Counted from the stretch's first letter, positions 7,517 to 16,919 are shown. The stretch is 64,000 bases of DNA from Phocaeicola faecicola (GCF_013618865.1 NZ_JABSOE010000008.1:28674-92673); one strand, 5' to 3'. Notes: generated by a model not told the origin, from the letters alone. Made by a program: numbers and translations.

Positions 7517-10060
7517 GTGGAAAAGCAAACCTACAGCTATGATGACGCTTATAAGGCATCGTTACAGTATTTCAACGGAGACGAACTTGCTGCCCGCGTA
7601 TGGGTCAACAAATATGCAGTAAAAGACTCTTTTGGAAACATCTACGAGAAATCACCAGAAGACATGCATTGGCGTATAGCTAATGAAGTAGCCCGTATCG
7701 AAGACAAATATCCGAACCCGCTCAGTTCGAAAGAACTCTTCGACCTGTTCGATCATTTCAAATACATCGTTCCTCAGGGAAGTCCGATGACCGGTATTGG
7801 AAATGACTTCCAGATTGCTTCATTGTCCAACTGTTTTGTAATCGGTCTGGACGGTGCCGCCGACTCGTACGGTGCCATCATCCGTATCGACGAGGAGCAG
7901 GTACAGCTGATGAAACGCCGCGGAGGTGTCGGACACGACCTCTCACACATCCGCCCGAAAGGTTCTCCAGTGAAAAACTCCGCACTGACTTCTACCGGAC
8001 TGGTTCCTTTCATGGAACGCTACTCTAACTCAACCCGTGAAGTGGCACAGGACGGACGACGCGGTGCCTTGATGTTGAGCGTATCCATCAAACACCCTGA
8101 CTCAGAATCGTTCATTGACGCCAAGATGACCGAAGGAAAGGTTACCGGTGCCAACGTTTCTGTGAAGCTCGACGACGAGTTCATGCAGGCGGCTGTAGAA
8201 AACCGCATGTATACCCAGCAGTTCCCGATCGACTCTGACCATCCGATGTACACCAAGGAAGTGAATGCTTCTGCCTTGTGGAAGAAAATCGTACACAATG
8301 CATGGAAGTCGGCCGAACCGGGCGTATTGTTCTGGGATACCATTCTGCGCGAATCCGTTCCCGACTGTTATGCCGACCTGGGATTCCGTACCGTATCGAC
8401 CAACCCGTGCGGTGAAATTCCGTTGTGTCCGTACGACTCTTGCCGTCTGCTGGCCATCAACCTGTATTCGTATGTAGTCAATCCGTTTACTCCGGAAGCC
8501 TATTTCGATTTCGACCTGTTCAAGAAGCACGTGGCGCTGGCACAGCGTATCATGGACGACATCATCGATCTGGAACTCGAAAAAATCGAGAAGATCATGG
8601 AAAAGATTGACAGCGACCCGGAAAGCGACGAGGTAAAAGGAACAGAGCGCCACTTGTGGGAAAAGATTTACCGCAAATCAGGACTGGGAAGACGTACCGG
8701 TGTAGGTATCACGGCCGAAGGAGACATGCTGGCTGCAATGGGACTGCGCTACGGTACAGAAGAAGCCACTGATTTCTCAGAAAAGGTACACCGTACCATT
8801 GCCATCGAGGCTTACCGTTCGTCTGTCTGCATGGCTAAGGAACGCGGTGCCTTCGAAATATACGATGCGGCACGCGAAGCCAACAACCCGTTCATCAACC
8901 GCCTGCGCGAAGCAGATCCTGAACTGTATGAGGAAATGAAGAAATACGGCCGGCGCAACATTGCGTGTCTGACCATCGCTCCTACAGGAACCACCAGTCT
9001 GATGACTCAGACCACATCGGGTATCGAACCGGTATTCATGCCGGTATACAAGCGTCGCCGCAAGGTAAATCCGAACGATGCCAATGTACATGTGGACTTC
9101 GTGGATGAAACCGGTGATTCATTCGAAGAATATACTGTCTTCCATCACAAGTTCCTTACCTGGATGGAAGCCAACGGATATGATTCAACCCGGAGATATA
9201 CTCAGGAAGAAATCGACGACCTGGTAGCCAAATCGCCTTACCACAAAGCCACTTCGAACGACGTAGACTGGCTGATGAAGGTCAAGATGCAGGGACGTAT
9301 CCAGAAATGGGTGGACCACTCTATCAGTGTGACCATCAACCTGCCGAACAACGTAGACGAAGACCTGGTGAACCGTCTGTATGTAGAGGCATGGCGTTCT
9401 GGCTGTAAGGGATGTACGGTTTACCGTGACGGTTCACGTGCCGGCGTACTGATCACTACCCAGAAGAAGAGCGACAACAAGAGCGAAAAGGAATGCAACT
9501 GCAAGCCGCCACAGGTAGTAGAGGTCCGTCCTCGTGTACTGGAGGCCGATGTAGTGCGTTTCCAGAACAACAAGGAAAAATGGGTAGCCTTTGTCGGATT
9601 GCTGGACGGACATCCGTACGAAATCTTTACCGGTCTGCAGGACGACGAAGAAGGTATCCTGCTGCCTAAGTCGGTGACTACCGGACGCATCATCAAGAAC
9701 TATGATGAAGAGGGCAACAAGCGGTACGACTTCCAGTTCGAGAACAAGAGAGGTTATAAGATGACTGTCGAAGGCCTTTCAGAGAAGTTCAACAAGGAGT
9801 ACTGGAACTATGCCAAGCTGATTTCGGGAGTCTTGAGATGGAGAATGCCGATCGACCAGGTACTGAAGCTGGTTGACTCACTGCAATTGGACAGCGAGAA
9901 CATCAATACCTGGAAAAACGGTGTGGCCAGAGCCCTGAAGAAATACGTACAGGACGGTACAGCCGCTGCAGGCAAGTGTCCCAACTGCGGACACGAGACC
10001 CTGGTTTACCAGGAGGGATGCCTCATCTGTAAGACTTGCGGTTCTTCACGCTGCGGATAA
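7517..10060 (+). CDS. nrdJ: adenosylcobalamin-dependent (class II) ribonucleotide reductase
   Basis: This 847-residue enzyme reduces ribonucleotides to deoxyribonucleotides using coenzyme B12 as radical source, so it works with or without oxygen. The start is a GTG at 7517. The catalytic core shows the family motifs SLSNCFVIG (substrate cysteine), NPCGEIPLCPYDSCRL (active-site loop) and LTIAPTGTTSLMTQTTSGIEPVF. Residues near 630-640 read GCKGCTVYRDGSR. The C terminus carries a cysteine cluster, CPNCGHETLVYQEGCLICKTCGSSRCG split over about 27 residues, which re-reduces the active site and probably binds zinc. A palindrome array precedes it. Its need for B12 fits the cobalamin-riboswitch operon 4.5 kb away, though no direct coupling is shown. 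Confidence 0.93.
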   Translation: MEKQTYSYDDAYKASLQYFNGDELAARVWVNKYAVKDSFGNIYEKSPEDMHWRIANEVARIEDKYPNPLSSKELFDLFDHFKYIVPQGSPMTGIGNDFQIASLSNCFVIGLDGAADSYGAIIRIDEEQVQLMKRRGGVGHDLSHIRPKGSPVKNSALTSTGLVPFMERYSNSTREVAQDGRRGALMLSVSIKHPDSESFIDAKMTEGKVTGANVSVKLDDEFMQAAVENRMYTQQFPIDSDHPMYTKEVNASALWKKIVHNAWKSAEPGVLFWDTILRESVPDCYADLGFRTVSTNPCGEIPLCPYDSCRLLAINLYSYVVNPFTPEAYFDFDLFKKHVALAQRIMDDIIDLELEKIEKIMEKIDSDPESDEVKGTERHLWEKIYRKSGLGRRTGVGITAEGDMLAAMGLRYGTEEATDFSEKVHRTIAIEAYRSSVCMAKERGAFEIYDAAREANNPFINRLREADPELYEEMKKYGRRNIACLTIAPTGTTSLMTQTTSGIEPVFMPVYKRRRKVNPNDANVHVDFVDETGDSFEEYTVFHHKFLTWMEANGYDSTRRYTQEEIDDLVAKSPYHKATSNDVDWLMKVKMQGRIQKWVDHSISVTINLPNNVDEDLVNRLYVEAWRSGCKGCTVYRDGSRAGVLITTQKKSDNKSEKECNCKPPQVVEVRPRVLEADVVRFQNNKEKWVAFVGLLDGHPYEIFTGLQDDEEGILLPKSVTTGRIIKNYDEEGNKRYDFQFENKRGYKMTVEGLSEKFNKEYWNYAKLISGVLRWRMPIDQVLKLVDSLQLDSENINTWKNGVARALKKYVQDGTAAAGKCPNCGHETLVYQEGCLICKTCGSSRCG

Positions 10061-10114
10061 TGCCGGACGGAACATTCCTGTCAACTACAGAGACTGATCA
10101 ACGAATTCATATAA

Positions 10115-10155
10115 AATGCCTTGTCCGATATCCAAAGGGCAAGGCATTTGTTTTT
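10115..10155 (+). terminator. intrinsic terminator after nrdJ
   Basis: The stem AATGCCTTG / CAAGGCATT (10115-10123 with 10140-10148) is followed by TGTTTTT. Confidence 0.85.
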
Positions 10156-10172
10156 CTCACACATAACACCTT

Positions 10173-10556
10173 ATGATTATGTCACATCCTCAGAATATGT
10201 ACATTCACCTCAAAGGGTTGAAGTTTTATGCATACCACGGTGTGTTCGACCAGGAACACCGGGTAGGAGCAGAATACTCCGTCGACCTGCGGCTGAAAAC
10301 GGATTTCTCACAGGCCGCCGAAACCGATGAACTGGAAGGAACGGTCAATTACGGAGAGGTCTTCCAGGCCGTAAAAGCGGAGATGATGATTCCCTCCAAA
10401 CTGCTGGAGCACGTGGCCGGACGCATTGCACAGCGACTGCTGCACGACTTTCCGACAGTAGAGGAAGTCCGGATTGCCGTCTACAAGCAGAATCCTCCCA
10501 TGGGAGCCGACTGCCAGCAGACTGGAGTAGAAGCGACTTACCAGCGGAAATCCTGA
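10173..10556 (+). CDS. folB: dihydroneopterin aldolase
   Basis: The 127-residue protein has FolB length. It converts 7,8-dihydroneopterin to 6-hydroxymethyl-dihydropterin and glycolaldehyde in folate synthesis. Visible family marks are LKGLKFYAYHGVFDQEHRVGAEY (FYAYHGV is the signature, with the catalytic Tyr and Glu), TVNYGEV near residue 70 and LLEHVAGRIAQRLL near residue 90 (the pterin-binding Leu-Leu-Glu). A conserved Lys sits in VYKQNPPMGAD near the C terminus. It is alone between two terminators, not in a folate operon. Confidence 0.93.
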   Translation: MIMSHPQNMYIHLKGLKFYAYHGVFDQEHRVGAEYSVDLRLKTDFSQAAETDELEGTVNYGEVFQAVKAEMMIPSKLLEHVAGRIAQRLLHDFPTVEEVRIAVYKQNPPMGADCQQTGVEATYQRKS

Positions 10557-10643
10557 ACCGTCTTCGGGAAAATGAAAGGGACTTCGGAAGAATTCCCGGC
10601 CTTCCCGCCTTTCAGGTCAGCCGCTCATGCAAAAATAATTTTG

Positions 10644-10703
10644 AAACTGCCCGACTTTTTTGTTTTCCACCACGAAGGATAAGCAAGTCGGGCAGTTTCT
10701 TTT
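10644..10703 (+). terminator. terminator after folB
   Basis: The stem AAACTGCCCGACTT / AAGTCGGGCAGTTT (10644-10657 with 10685-10698) has a 27-base loop and is followed by CTTTTTG. A second perfect short hairpin, AATAATCAGC-GTT-GCTGATTATT, lies at 10747-10769. The 351-base gap otherwise holds only the next terminator. Confidence 0.85.
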
Positions 10704-10811
10704 TGATAAACCACTGCGCAAATTATCCGGATTACATCGTCGTTTCAATAATCAGCGTTGCTGATTATTCAATCAGCAGGGTGAAACATCCTATATACCC
10801 TGCTGCATAAA

Positions 10812-10860
10812 AAAAGAGATTGCAAGGCAACGTTTTTTCCAACGCCTTGCAATCTCTTTT
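10812..10860 (-). terminator. terminator of the cobalamin lipoprotein operon
   Basis: The stem AAAAGAGATTGCAAGGC with its complement GCCTTGCAATCTCTTTT (10813-10829 with 10844-10860) flanks a 14-base loop. On the minus strand it ends in a T run. It closes the three-gene operon 10908-14722. Confidence 0.85.
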
Positions 10861-10907
10861 CAAACCCTATCGTACTTCCTTGATAAGGTTATTCTTACCA
10901 GTTTCTT

Positions 10908-12194
10908 TTACCGGTAAAACTTGCTCATCGGGAAGATACCGATCGGATTGTCTGTCTTATTGACAATGTTCTTCACCAGAACCGGCTCGTCGCCGCTGCA
11001 GTCATAAATCAGCAGATAATTGTTGTCGGCCTTAATCGATTCATAGTATTTATCCGAAACGGCCACATACACATACTGATTCGAAGGAACGGCCATGACG
11101 TTACAGTTCAGGTACTTTCCATTAGGAGCATCCTTGGCAACGTCAATATAGGTCTCACTCTTCCAGGTTTTCAATGACAAGCGCTTGATTGTCGTTTTTC
11201 CGGCAGCATAATAAATATAGTCACCGGCCAGTGAAATACCCGAAGTATTGAAGAATTCCGCAGAAATATCCTCCTTGATGGACTTCATCTTCGTAACTTC
11301 CCATTTCTCGACATCGACAAAATACAGGTAACTGTTGGTCGTACCTCCACGGCCACAGGTTGCCAGCATCACTTCATGTTCCCCGGTCTGACAGATACCG
11401 CTGATGAAATCCCCCCGCAGGTCCGGCAACACACGGGTTACCTCATTCTTTCCCTTCGACAGCTCCAGCAGACGGGTAGAAGCCCAGAAACCGCCTCCAC
11501 CGCAGTACAAGTGATCTCCGATACGGAGAATACCCCGGGTAGAAGCCACCTCTTCAATCGTATTTCCCTGATTTCCGAAGTGATAACCTCCCTCCACGAT
11601 GTTCAGTTCACCGGTAGTACTGTCGAAACGGAAAAGCCCCTGTCCCTCCGACAGGAAAATATTCTTTTCATCGAGCACCGCTATATTATCGAACGGAGTC
11701 ATCAGCGGCAGCCATTCCTTCTCATCCAGACTTCCTTCCGGGCGCTTGAAGAGCAGGTCTTTCATCTTATAAGCCTTCTCAAGCTTCAGCGTCACTGCGT
11801 CGGCGATAACCAGTTCTCCGTCGCTTACCTCCCCGTTGGGACTGTAGATTCCGTTGCTCAAGATATAAAGTTTACCGTTGTACATCCACATGTCCTGTGC
11901 CTCATTGCCAAACGGCGTACCATTGACCTTGCGGTATACATTCTCCTCGATGGTACCGTCGGGAGCGATGTAAGTCAGCGAACTGTTGTTCACCAGGCGT
12001 GCCCCCTGGTTCAGAATCAACACACCCTCCGGACGTCCATAACCGTCCCAAGTCTTGCCCCATACATCTTCCGATCCCGTTGAAGGATTCCCTTCTGGAT
12101 TATCCTCCACCTTAGTGGAACAGGAAGACAACAGTGAAACACCTGCAAATATCAGTATCGCCAGATTCCATATTTTTCTCATAACCGTCTTCAT
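10908..12194 (-). CDS. DUF5074-type beta-propeller lipoprotein of the cobalamin operon
   Basis: The 428-residue protein starts with a lipoprotein signal peptide ending in the lipobox LLSSC and should be anchored to the outer membrane. An in-frame ATG at 12182 (MRKIWN) is an alternative start. The mature part has repeated blade-like segments (GNEAQDMWMYNGKLYILSNG, GDHLYCGGGGFW, GDYIYYAAGKTTIK), as in YncE/DUF5074 seven-bladed propellers. BtuG, the high-affinity B12-binding surface protein of Bacteroides, belongs to this kind of propeller, and the upstream cobalamin riboswitch supports a B12 role. It is the last gene of the operon and a clear paralogue of the preceding gene: both carry N-SLTYI-P-G and VNGT-GN-AQDM motifs. 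Direct BtuG orthology is inference. Confidence 0.72.
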   Translation of the reverse strand: MKTVMRKIWNLAILIFAGVSLLSSCSTKVEDNPEGNPSTGSEDVWGKTWDGYGRPEGVLILNQGARLVNNSSLTYIAPDGTIEENVYRKVNGTPFGNEAQDMWMYNGKLYILSNGIYSPNGEVSDGELVIADAVTLKLEKAYKMKDLLFKRPEGSLDEKEWLPLMTPFDNIAVLDEKNIFLSEGQGLFRFDSTTGELNIVEGGYHFGNQGNTIEEVASTRGILRIGDHLYCGGGGFWASTRLLELSKGKNEVTRVLPDLRGDFISGICQTGEHEVMLATCGRGGTTNSYLYFVDVEKWEVTKMKSIKEDISAEFFNTSGISLAGDYIYYAAGKTTIKRLSLKTWKSETYIDVAKDAPNGKYLNCNVMAVPSNQYVYVAVSDKYYESIKADNNYLLIYDCSGDEPVLVKNIVNKTDNPIGIFPMSKFYR

Positions 12195-12225
12195 TTATCG
12201 TTAATACACAAGATACAATGCCTCC

Positions 12226-13668
12226 TTATTTCGCTTCCGGATAGAAGAAGAAACCAACCGGGAAGTGAGTATAATTCTCGTATTTTGCCACAGGCTCTTC
12301 CGTATTCGCATCGAAGTCGAATGCCCAGATCTGATTCTGTGTAAACTGTGCAAAACCCTTGATGGTATTGATATATATCAGTCCCGTTACAGGATGTGCC
12401 GAAATACCGTTATACAGCATGCCCGCATTCACGTCAATATTATTCAGGTCGGTGACTACAGATTCAGCCTCTTCTCCTTCGGCAGCATCAAAATTCAGAC
12501 AGTAAATAGTCGTACCGTCGGCATAATACAGCTTATTTCCCTTATTGGCAAAAGTCACTCCCGAAGCTCCCACAAACGGTTTCACTCCGATCTGTTTCTG
12601 AGTCATCTTCTTCGTAGTCGGATTAAACTTACCGATAGAGGTCTCTCCGAAACCAAATCCCATTACCCAGAATTCTCCATTATCGGCAGCCTTCATTCCT
12701 AACACACTGTTGATCTGGTAAGTCAACTTGAAAGGAAAAAGAATAGACTTCGCAGCATCATTGTCGGCAGAAATTTCAAGAAGTCCGGAAATGATTCCTG
12801 CCTTGTAAGTATATACTTTTCCATTGGTTACCAAAAACTGACTCTTGGGAGCTTTGTTTGTTCCTGACACGGGATACAAAGTCTTGGTTTCCAGATCCAG
12901 ACGACGAACCATCGCATTGTCTCTGATATAAATATGCTGGTCATCGAGTACGGCGATGTGTGTAGGCCAGTCAAGATCGGAAAGCTCCGTCTTACTCAGT
13001 GCCACCTCCTTCTTTAAGGTTTTGGCATTCATCACCACCAGCATTCCGTCATTTTCAAATCTGGTACCTACCGGATTCTGGTCACCGTTTTGAGTGATGA
13101 CATAAATCTTGCCATTGCAGAATGCCATATCCTGGGCCACATTACCCAGTTCCGTACCGTTTACAGCCTTATAGGCATCTCCAATCACGTAACCTTCGGG
13201 GGTAATATAGGTCAGCGAACCGTTCTCCGTAGTCATATTACCTTCGTTCAGCACAAAAGTTCCCTTCGGATTATCAAACGAATTCAAGCAATAAAGCGCA
13301 ACGCTCTCTACCACTTCCTTATCGTCTGCTCCCAGAACCTTTACCTGTACATTCACCTTCTGCTCCGCCTGAGCCGTAGCTGTCAGCGTGACACTTCCGG
13401 CAGCCTCATCCACCGTAGCCGTCCATCCCTGCGGCAATTCACCTACAGTGACCGATTTCACATTCTCAACGGCATACTCCAGTTTCAACGGCGTATCCAC
13501 AGCCACGAATACCGGCTGTTCGGAATTAATTTCAGTGATCCACTTGAAAGAACCCGGCAAACCGACGGTTCCTCCGTTTTCCTTGCTACAACTGCCTACC
13601 AGCACTGCCAGCGCAACCAGCATGACAGCACAGATGCTTTTCATTCTAAAAAAAGTTACCGATTTCAT
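12226..13668 (-). CDS. BtuG-like (DUF5074) beta-propeller lipoprotein with N-terminal Ig-like domain
   Basis: This 480-residue lipoprotein has the lipobox LVGSC near residue 27; the ATG at 13644 (MKSICAV) may be the true start. Residues ~45-125 look like a small beta-sandwich (PVFVAVDTPLKLEYAVENVKSV to KEVVESVALYC). From about 130 on is a propeller with YVLNEG-type openings (GTFVLNEGNMTTENGSLTYI), GNVAQDMAFCNGKIYVITQNG and VTNGKVYTYKAGIISG. The same propeller occurs in the next gene, without the N-terminal domain. In Bacteroides, propellers of this family bind B12 at the cell surface for BtuB. It is the second gene of the riboswitch-controlled operon, with 25-base and 31-base gaps to its neighbours. 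Confidence 0.75.
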   Translation of the reverse strand: MKSVTFFRMKSICAVMLVALAVLVGSCSKENGGTVGLPGSFKWITEINSEQPVFVAVDTPLKLEYAVENVKSVTVGELPQGWTATVDEAAGSVTLTATAQAEQKVNVQVKVLGADDKEVVESVALYCLNSFDNPKGTFVLNEGNMTTENGSLTYITPEGYVIGDAYKAVNGTELGNVAQDMAFCNGKIYVITQNGDQNPVGTRFENDGMLVVMNAKTLKKEVALSKTELSDLDWPTHIAVLDDQHIYIRDNAMVRRLDLETKTLYPVSGTNKAPKSQFLVTNGKVYTYKAGIISGLLEISADNDAAKSILFPFKLTYQINSVLGMKAADNGEFWVMGFGFGETSIGKFNPTTKKMTQKQIGVKPFVGASGVTFANKGNKLYYADGTTIYCLNFDAAEGEEAESVVTDLNNIDVNAGMLYNGISAHPVTGLIYINTIKGFAQFTQNQIWAFDFDANTEEPVAKYENYTHFPVGFFFYPEAK

Positions 13669-13693
13669 AATTACTGTAATTTAGTTAAGTTGT

Positions 13694-14722
13694 TTATTTT
13701 CCAAGCAGATGAAGGTCCTCTACTCCCATAACCTCGGTAGAACATTCACCCAACCATCCATTTATTTGATTCACACCTGTATAAATCTGAATAAAATCCA
13801 CTCCGGGCAAGTCGGCCGGCTGTCCGGCAGCATCTATGGCCCAGTCTATGTCAATGCATGCCCCCTCCGAATCGTTGATGGCATTGTCGGCATATCCCTG
13901 CGAGAACGGAAAAAGTACGAAATACGGTTGGTCTTCCGTACCCTTGTTGACTGCATTCTGCGGCAGGCGTGCCCCTCTGAACGTAATCCGGTCGGCAGTC
14001 ACCCACTGCGGGAAGTAAGGCTGGTTATGATAGACGTTCTTCGGCAGATAGCCTTCGCCGCCCTTATTGTCTGTCCAGCGGATATAACGTTCCTTATCCT
14101 CAGCCGAAGAAGGCTCTCCCGACGGACGGTAATAAGTAATCTCATAATCAGAGTAGAAATGCATGTCATTACCGACCTCCTTTGCCTCCTCGTACCACGC
14201 TTCCGTATGTCCTGCCTTATGAGCACTTCCCTGAATCTCAAACCACTCATCCGAGTCGGGTCTGCCATTCTTGTTCTTGTCGTACGCCACCCGGATGATT
14301 CCCGGTTCGTAGCTGCCCCCCTGCGCCTTTCCGCTGGCTGCAGCCGACGAATTTCCGTTGAAGGCATTGCCCAGCACCCTGAAATCCGGCTTTCCGGCCT
14401 TATTCTCGATGGTATGGTCGAAGCCTACAATCACGTATCCGCCATATCCACCCAACGAAACAAGCCCCCGCTTGTTATGGCCGATCAGTTCCAGTACCTT
14501 CTGATTCATCGTTTCCTGAGAATCACCCTCACTGAAAGCCGGCAAGGCATTCACAAACTGTCCGGGAGCAGGTACAAACTCCAACACCTTCGTAATATAA
14601 GGAGTCGGCTGTGAATCGCCCTCAGGAGCATTACCTCCCTCACTGCAGGAAACCAGCCCCCCTCCTAATAGCAAGGTAGTGCCCAAGCAGTAAGCTGCAC
14701 AAAACAATCTTTGTTTTTCCAT
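13694..14722 (-). CDS. surface lipoprotein, first gene of the cobalamin-riboswitch operon
   Basis: This 342-residue lipoprotein (lipobox LVSC near residue 26) lacks propeller repeats. It has a compact beta-rich domain with GGYGGYVIVGFDHTIENKAG, a DKNKNGRPDSDEW segment that looks like a calcium-binding loop, YFPQWVTADRITFRGARLP, and a C-terminal IDIDWAIDAAGQPADLPGVDFIQIYTGV. Proteins of this type, often annotated as cell-surface or PKD-associated, accompany BtuG/BtuB loci, and the gene lies closest to a cobalamin riboswitch. A role in B12 or corrinoid capture is therefore likely. I cannot say whether it corresponds to the described BtuH family. No TonB-dependent receptor is present in the operon. 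Confidence 0.65.
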   Translation of the reverse strand: MEKQRLFCAAYCLGTTLLLGGGLVSCSEGGNAPEGDSQPTPYITKVLEFVPAPGQFVNALPAFSEGDSQETMNQKVLELIGHNKRGLVSLGGYGGYVIVGFDHTIENKAGKPDFRVLGNAFNGNSSAAASGKAQGGSYEPGIIRVAYDKNKNGRPDSDEWFEIQGSAHKAGHTEAWYEEAKEVGNDMHFYSDYEITYYRPSGEPSSAEDKERYIRWTDNKGGEGYLPKNVYHNQPYFPQWVTADRITFRGARLPQNAVNKGTEDQPYFVLFPFSQGYADNAINDSEGACIDIDWAIDAAGQPADLPGVDFIQIYTGVNQINGWLGECSTEVMGVEDLHLLGK

Positions 14723-15120
14723 ACTTTTTTGTCTCTATTTATGATAAAAAAACTCCTCGGCCGGTTTATCACACCTGTTGACACTCCGGTGCCGGACAGC
14801 TACGCATCGCGCAACCTCCGGTCCGGCACAACGCCCGGACAGTAGAAAAAACAAATTCCGAAGTACCTCCCGTCGCGGCAGTCCACATAAACATTCCGCT
14901 TATGGTTCCGGATTTCCGGTTCATCAGCCAAAATCCGGTGCAGGATTCCGTACCTGCCTACTCCCCGCCTTCCACTGTCGGGAAAGCACAGAAGCCCACT
15001 AAGGATACACTTCCGGATGCGGGCAAAGTTTCCTCCGCCGCACCTTATTCTCTTACCTGATAAAGTTGAAAATAAAATCTGTTTAAGCGCCTAATCCCTC
15101 GAGTGCGATAAACTTGTACA
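14723..15120 (-). other. long GC-rich leader between the cobalamin aptamer and its first gene
   Basis: About 400 bases separate the aptamer from the first ATG at 14722, far more than a usual expression platform. On the minus strand the segment contains a hairpin GTCCGG-8 bases-CCGGAC close to a second GTCCGG copy, and one 51-codon frame (14924 to 14769) with no clear ribosome-binding site or recognisable product. I see no conventional terminator followed by a T run, so the platform may act on translation or through a distal structure. Confidence 0.5.
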
Positions 15121-15300
15121 ATGGCAGGTCTTCTGACTTACTCCCCTCTTGGAACCTTCCCGATATGTTCAGTTATCAGTGGCATGAGCTTTTTCCAACA
15201 GGTTGAATGGAGCTTACAGCAGCGGGACTGTTCAGGACTTTCACCTGATTCCCTTTTCATCCGAGTGTCTGAACAGACACCCGAACACCATTTCGGACGT
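15121..15300 (-). ncRNA. cobalamin (AdoCbl-type) riboswitch
   Basis: Read on the minus strand, the segment carries the B12-element marks in order: GAAAAGGGAATCAGGTGAAA near 15268-15249, CAGTCCCGCTGCTGTAAGC near 15229-15211, the GCCACTGAT core near 15185, GGGAAGG near 15161 and the closing AGTCAGAAGACCTGCC at 15138-15123. It points at the lipoprotein operon 14722-10908. When B12 is plentiful the element should reduce expression of these genes. Confidence 0.93.
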
Positions 15301-15474
15301 AAAGGTAATACAAATGGATTGATTGGCAAAAAAATGCACTATATATTTTATTTATGCATTTTATATAAAATTCGAAAGATTTTAATCCTCAACCGGTTAC
15401 TGAAACCGCTGGAATATCCCCGAAAAAGAAGAAAAATCCTCCCCTGCGAACGGCGACCGGACCTGCGCATACAA

Positions 15475-15528
15475 GAAAAGCGGGCAGACCGCAGGTGCCT
15501 GATTCCACACCCTTCGGTCTACCCGCTT
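15475..15528 (-). terminator. terminator of acn-icd-gltA
   Basis: The stem AAAAGCGGGCAGACCG (15477-15492) pairs, with one mismatch, with CGGTCTACCCGCTT (15515-15528). The minus-strand transcript ends in TTTTC. Confidence 0.75.
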
Positions 15529-15578
15529 CCCCTGTACGCACCGCAGCGACTGCCCGTCCGTACCGTATATCCGCGACC

Positions 15579-16919
15579 TTATCTGTCGCCGATCGGAGTA
15601 TATTCCACCTCCTCGAGTACATTCTTATAAGCCGGACGAATGATTCTCCGTCCTTCAAAATTCAGTTCCTCAATGCGGTGAGCCGTCCATCCCACAATGC
15701 GCGCCATCGCAAACAGAGGGGTATAGATTTCATGAGGCAGGCCCATCATCTCGTAGATGAAGCCCGAATAGAAATCCACATTCGAGCAAACCTGCTTCCG
15801 GGTTCCTTTCACCTTCTTGAAGCAAGCGATGGCCCGCTGTTCCAGCAATTCCAGGAAGGCAAACTCCTTCTCACAACCCTTTTCGGCCACCAGTTCGCTC
15901 GCCAGTTCCTTCAGGAGGACGGCACGCGGGTCGGATATCGTATATACAGCATGTCCGATTCCGTAAATCAGTCCGCTGCCGTCGTACGCCTCCTTGTTGA
16001 GCATGCGGGTAAGGTACGTATCTATCTCATCCACGTTGGTCCAGTCGGAAATGACTTCCTTGAGGTGATGGAACATCTTCACCACCTGAATGTTGGCACC
16101 TCCGTGAAGAGGCCCCTTCAAGGAACCGATGCCGGCTGCAATGCTGGAATACGTATCGGTACGCGTGGAACTGGTCACCCTGACCGTGAAGGTGGAGTTG
16201 TTACCTCCACCATGCTCGGCCTGAAGCACCAGCAGCAGGTCAAGCATCCGTGCCTCCAGCGGCGTATAATCCTTTTTAATCATATAAAGGAAGTTCTCTG
16301 CCAGCGACAGACTCTCATCCGGGTGACGGATATGCAGGGAACGTCCGTGCGTACTGTGACGGTAAATGTTGTACGCATACGCAATGATGGTAGGGAACTT
16401 GGATATCAGTTCGATGGACTGCCTCATCAGGTTATCGCGGGAGATATCATCCGGATTCGGGTCGAAAGTATACATTTCGAGTACACTGCGCGCCAGAATG
16501 TTCATGATGTTCTGTCCCTCAAGGTCGATGATGTTCATCGTAGTCTTCTTGTCCAGAGGCATATTGTCATTGATCAGTTCCTTGAACGAAGCCAGCTGCT
16601 CACTGTCGGGCAGTTCACCGGAAAGCAGCAGGTAAGCCACCTCCTCAAAGCCGAAGCGCTTCTCTTTCAGGAGGGCATGAGCAATGTCATCCAGGTCATA
16701 GCCGCGGTAAAACAACTTTCCGGGAATAGGCTTCAGGCCCTCGGCCGTCCGCTCATATCCCACTACATTACCTATCTTTGTCAGTCCCACCAGCACACCG
16801 GTACCGTCTTCATTGCGGAGTCCTCTTTTCACATTAAACTTAGAGAACAATTCATTGTCGATACGGCAGGCCTGCTTGGCACATTCCGAAAGTTTATATA
16901 CGATATATTCCTTTTTCAT
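15579..16919 (-). CDS. gltA: citrate synthase
   Basis: This 446-residue cytoplasmic enzyme condenses oxaloacetate and acetyl-CoA to citrate. Catalytic features are visible: LQAEHGGGNNSTFT (the His of the first active-site loop, near 238), GSLKGPLHGGANIQVV (the second His, near 270-280), YGIGHAVYTISDPRA (the third, near 320) and a Asp/Arg region in SNVDFYSGFIYEMMGLP. Its length is close to the larger citrate synthases found in Bacteroidetes. It starts 18 bases after icd and ends the acn-icd-gltA operon, whose three products convert oxaloacetate and acetyl-CoA to 2-oxoglutarate for glutamate synthesis and haem-independent biosynthesis. Confidence 0.95.
   Translation of the reverse strand: MKKEYIVYKLSECAKQACRIDNELFSKFNVKRGLRNEDGTGVLVGLTKIGNVVGYERTAEGLKPIPGKLFYRGYDLDDIAHALLKEKRFGFEEVAYLLLSGELPDSEQLASFKELINDNMPLDKKTTMNIIDLEGQNIMNILARSVLEMYTFDPNPDDISRDNLMRQSIELISKFPTIIAYAYNIYRHSTHGRSLHIRHPDESLSLAENFLYMIKKDYTPLEARMLDLLLVLQAEHGGGNNSTFTVRVTSSTRTDTYSSIAAGIGSLKGPLHGGANIQVVKMFHHLKEVISDWTNVDEIDTYLTRMLNKEAYDGSGLIYGIGHAVYTISDPRAVLLKELASELVAEKGCEKEFAFLELLEQRAIACFKKVKGTRKQVCSNVDFYSGFIYEMMGLPHEIYTPLFAMARIVGWTAHRIEELNFEGRRIIRPAYKNVLEEVEYTPIGDR

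Noticed and set aside
14769..14924. 51-codon frame in the cobalamin leader
   Set aside because: No ribosome-binding site, cysteine-rich but otherwise random composition, and it overlaps strong hairpins.
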